Of a DNA stretch of 17,767 nucleotides, positions 15,460-17,767 are shown piece by piece. Origin of the DNA: an uncultured Lachnospiraceae bacterium (GTDB taxonomy: Bacteria > Bacillota > Clostridia > Lachnospirales > Lachnospiraceae). A program made the translations under genes and the position numbers. Location of the stretch: contig CAJUFL010000069.1 of assembly GCA_910585605.1 (NCBI GenBank), forward strand, positions 1 through 17,767, written 5' to 3'. The notes below the pieces were generated by a model. That model did no database searches. It was given only the letters and a program-made list of their open reading frames with translations, and was not told the origin of the DNA. The first letter of the stretch is position 1. The number at the start of each line of letters is the position of its first letter.

Positions 15460-17361
15460 CTATTCATCTGATTCTATCACAACATCAGTATATTTTCTTT
15501 TCATATCGTGTCGCTTTTTCCGATTTGTGGCTGTTTCGAATATAATTGAAAAATCATAATCTTCCGGATAAAGCTCTGTTGCGGCCACATGAAGTTTTAC
15601 CCGTTTATGATTAATCCAGATTTTTTTATTCGGCAGCTGTACCCTTAACACTCCTTTTTCGTTGATTGGAACACACACTATTCCTATCTTTTTCTCAGGA
15701 TAAACCATTACGCTGTCACCGATTTTATATTTGGTGCAAAGCTCTATATGATTATTTCTTTTTTTGGTTTTGGAAATCTTAGTGGAATTTTTCTTAATAA
15801 TATTACTTTCAGGTTTATGAAACATATGTGACTTCACTGCATTTTCACCATATGCAGCACGAATTGCCACCCTTAACATTTCATTTGGCATTCCCAGCCT
15901 GTCCGCAATATAAAATGCACAGCTATCGCCTGCTTCTCCAATTACCATTTGATAAGTGGGACTTAATGTTTCTTTATCAAAAGCCATTCTTGCATTGACG
16001 ATATCCTCTGCCATAGTTGCATATTCCTTTACCTCCGGGTAATGGGTTGTCACTAAGAAAATGGCACCGCTTTTTCTGAGTTCTTCTAATATTGCGATTG
16101 CAATTCCCATGCCTTCCGCAGGATCTGTTCCGGAGCCTAATTCATCCATGATAATAAAGCTATTCTTATCTGATTCCCTTAAAACTTCCAGCACATTAAT
16201 TATATGTGCAGAAAATGTAGACAGATTTTCGGACAGATTCTGTCCGTCACCGATATCACACAGGTAAGCGCTGTTCATACATATATCTGCCTGCTTACAT
16301 GTTACATGCAGCCCGCATTGTGCCATAATACAATTCAGCATAACCGTTTTGATTGCTACTGTTTTTCCTCCCGTATTAGGACCTGTTATAACAATGCCAC
16401 GTACATCTTTGCCTATATCAAACTGTAATGGTACTGCAATACTTTTATCCATCAAAGGATGCCTGGCCTCAGCTAGTATGATTCTTCGTTCTGTATTTAT
16501 CATCGGTTCTATTGCATCCATGTCAATGCTTAATTTTCCTTTGGAAAAGATAAAATCCAATTTTTCAATCATTGTCAGGTTTTCATTCAAAACAGATGAT
16601 GATGCCAAAACAAAAGCTGATAAGGTATATAAAATATGATACACCTCATTTTCTTCACTTATTTTTAGCAACTGCAATTTTTCATAATATTTTGCAACAC
16701 TTGTCGGTTCAATAAATAGAGTGCTGCCTGTAGAAGACTTGTCGATGATACTGCCGGATATTTTAAGTTTATATTCTTTTTTTACAGGAATACATACACG
16801 TTCGTTTCTAAGCGTACAGTAGTTATCCGTCATATACTCTTTATGGGAGCGCATGATTTGTTCTGCCTTCTGTTTCATCTGTTCTTCACATTTGGCAATT
16901 TGATTTCGTATCTGTCCTAGTTCTTTTGATGCGTAATCATCTACAACACCATTCCTGATTTTGCTGCATATTTCTTCACGCAATTCCGAAATGGAATCCA
17001 GATTTTCGTCATAATAAGCCAGGGAATTATTATACATTTTCCCCCTTTCCAAATACGCCTTCAGCCTTTTTATTGCAACCAAAATTTTTTCCACCCGTTC
17101 TAATTGATATGGTGTTAGACAGTCCCCTTTGTCTGCAATCAACAAAATATCTTTTATTTCAGAGATATTTTGCAATGGCGGTGTTCCCAGTTTTTCAATC
17201 AGATTTCTGGCATCGGTGGTATCAATTAACTGTTTTTTTAATTCATTTTCAGAGAAGTACAATGAAATTTCTCTGATTTTTTCTTTTGCCGGGTCAGTAA
17301 TGGCTAAATCGGCCCATCTCTCTTTGACCTTATCAAATTCAATTTGTCTGTCAATATTCAT
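15460..17361 (-). CDS. MutS2-like ATPase without Smr domain
   Basis: The 633-residue protein has a MutS core (clamp/lever helices about 1-285) and a C-terminal MutS ABC-type ATPase. Walker A GPNTGGKT is at 327-334, the NLSENLSTFSAH signature at 375-386, Walker B SFIIMDELGSGTDP at 401-414 and the switch TTH at 438-440. It lacks the N-terminal mismatch-recognition domain of MutS, as MutS2 does, but also lacks the C-terminal Smr nuclease domain. Instead it has a basic linker (515-540), a KOW-like segment (YKIGDSVMVYPEKKIGIV, about 545-561) and a conserved-looking tail with ELYPEDYDFSIIFE. B. subtilis MutS2 recognises collided ribosomes, so a ribosome or nucleic-acid role is possible but unproven. 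AAAGGA precedes the start. The gene has an exceptionally structured upstream region. Confidence 0.85.
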   Translation of the reverse strand: MNIDRQIEFDKVKERWADLAITDPAKEKIREISLYFSENELKKQLIDTTDARNLIEKLGTPPLQNISEIKDILLIADKGDCLTPYQLERVEKILVAIKRLKAYLERGKMYNNSLAYYDENLDSISELREEICSKIRNGVVDDYASKELGQIRNQIAKCEEQMKQKAEQIMRSHKEYMTDNYCTLRNERVCIPVKKEYKLKISGSIIDKSSTGSTLFIEPTSVAKYYEKLQLLKISEENEVYHILYTLSAFVLASSSVLNENLTMIEKLDFIFSKGKLSIDMDAIEPMINTERRIILAEARHPLMDKSIAVPLQFDIGKDVRGIVITGPNTGGKTVAIKTVMLNCIMAQCGLHVTCKQADICMNSAYLCDIGDGQNLSENLSTFSAHIINVLEVLRESDKNSFIIMDELGSGTDPAEGMGIAIAILEELRKSGAIFLVTTHYPEVKEYATMAEDIVNARMAFDKETLSPTYQMVIGEAGDSCAFYIADRLGMPNEMLRVAIRAAYGENAVKSHMFHKPESNIIKKNSTKISKTKKRNNHIELCTKYKIGDSVMVYPEKKIGIVCVPINEKGVLRVQLPNKKIWINHKRVKLHVAATELYPEDYDFSIIFETATNRKKRHDMKRKYTDVVIESDE

Positions 17362-17405
17362 TTTGTTATCCTTTCACTCTAAATTATGATATCGCCTTAC
17401 ACGCA

Positions 17406-17449
17406 AAAAACCATAGCTACCTTAAGTGCATTAAGATACTATGGTTTTT
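17406..17449 (-). terminator. Intrinsic terminator in the leader of the MutS-like gene
   Basis: AAAAACCATAG (17406-17416) and CTATGGTTTTT (17439-17449) form an 11-base perfect stem. Inside, CTTAA/TTAAG (17421-17425, 17431-17435) forms a second stem with a 5-base loop. On the minus strand it ends in TTTTTT, so transcripts entering the MutS-like gene from upstream should stop here unless antitermination occurs; the gene's ATG is only about 45 bases on. Confidence 0.7.
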
Positions 17450-17485
17450 CGATTTCTATAATGATTATCCTATATATTTCAAGAA

Positions 17486-17567
17486 GGCAGGACAAAGTGT
17501 CTTCGACATCGAAGTACGAATCTTAGCAGGCTCCGTAGGAGCTGTCAATAGGAAACGAAGTCCTGTT
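17486..17567. ncRNA. Branched foldable element (putative structured leader or intergenic repeat)
   Basis: An outer stem CAGGAC (17488-17493) / GTCCTG (17560-17565) encloses two hairpins: CTTCG/CGAAG (17501-17505, 17509-17513, loop ACAT) and GCTCC/GGAGC (17530-17534, 17538-17542, loop GTA). A second CGAAG at 17556-17560 can compete for the CTTCG arm, so two alternative folds exist. The local GC content is higher than its surroundings. It may be part of the leader RNA on the minus strand, or a dispersed intergenic repeat; I cannot name a known family. Confidence 0.45.
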
Positions 17568-17767
17568 CAAATAAAAACAGCATGACCATACAGCCATGCC
17601 AATATCATCTATGGAAATATATATACCACAATATTAAGCAATTGTAAGGCGAAAACGCTGACAACATATGTTGCCAACAAATGGGCAGACTTCTAACATA
17701 AACGAAAAGTCACCCTTGCAATATTTATTTTGCAATTTTCTCCATTACAATAACACTTAACATGCAA

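Larger units (their letters stand above)
17362..17767 (-). promoter_or_regulatory. Long structured leader upstream of the MutS-like gene, candidate attenuator
   Basis: About 406 bases up to the window edge contain no ordinary gene. Read on the minus strand they hold, in order: a tiny ORF of 6 codons (MEKIAK, 17745-17725) whose stop lies inside a TTGCAA...TTGCAA repeat; a 21-codon ORF (17699-17634, starts MLEVCPFVGN, contains CC) whose ATG sits in the loop of a 7-pair hairpin formed by GACTTTT and AGAAGTC; a 12-base palindrome CAACATATGTTG (17662-17673); a branched element; and an intrinsic terminator about 45 bases before the MutS-like start. This is the arrangement expected of transcription attenuation with leader peptides, as for several ribosome-targeting antibiotic resistance genes. 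Function is inferred from layout only; the promoter is not identified. Confidence 0.5.

Noticed and set aside
15353..15559. Plus-strand small frame between the methyltransferase and MutS-like genes
   Set aside because: It runs into the conserved C terminus of the MutS-like protein on the other strand, with no ribosome binding site or family resemblance.
1..17767. CRISPR array, tRNA, rRNA, insertion sequence or integrase
   Set aside because: No regularly spaced repeats, no cloverleaf with a CCA-type end or T-loop GTTCRA motif, and no transposase or recombinase protein seen in any frame.

Overview
The window looks like a chromosomal segment of a low-GC anaerobic Firmicute, most likely a gut Lachnospiraceae relative (Roseburia/Agathobacter/Eubacterium-like). 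That is inferred from AT-rich codon use, AGGAGG-type ribosome binding sites, and clostridial families such as DUF4317, DUF815, DUF4080 radical SAM and DUF2809. No rRNA, tRNA, CRISPR array, insertion sequence or phage gene was seen.

Region 1 (about 60-6830, plus strand) is one co-oriented run behind a good sigma-A-type promoter. It encodes a DUF4317 protein, a ThiF/TcdA-like E1-fold enzyme, a DUF815 AAA-type ATPase, a B12-binding radical SAM protein with the DUF4080 layout, a small MmcQ/YjbR protein, a decayed DUF2809 membrane-protein gene with an in-frame stop, and a single-domain EamA permease. It ends at a rho-independent terminator.

Region 2 (6830-8650) holds a YafP-like GNAT acetyltransferase and a KptA/Tpt1 RNA 2'-phosphotransferase on plus. 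Endonuclease III (nth) is convergent on minus.

Region 3 (8650-14440, plus) is a complete sense-and-export module: an FtsX/MacB-type permease with two 4-TM halves, its ATPase, an OmpR-type response regulator and a membrane histidine kinase. The arrangement is typical of Firmicute systems that detect and resist membrane-active peptides or cell-wall antibiotics, but the ligand cannot be read from the sequence.

Region 4 (14440-17767, minus) is the most interesting part. A MutS-like ATPase of 633 residues resembles MutS2 but has no Smr nuclease domain, and a class I SAM-dependent methyltransferase lies downstream of it. The ATPase gene is preceded by about 400 bases of gene-free, heavily structured sequence: an intrinsic terminator just upstream of its start, a branched foldable element, and several tiny ORFs with leader-peptide character. 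This looks like a transcription-attenuation leader. Because B. subtilis MutS2 acts on collided ribosomes, a translation-stress or antibiotic-inducible ATPase/methyltransferase operon is a testable hypothesis; it is inference, not established.
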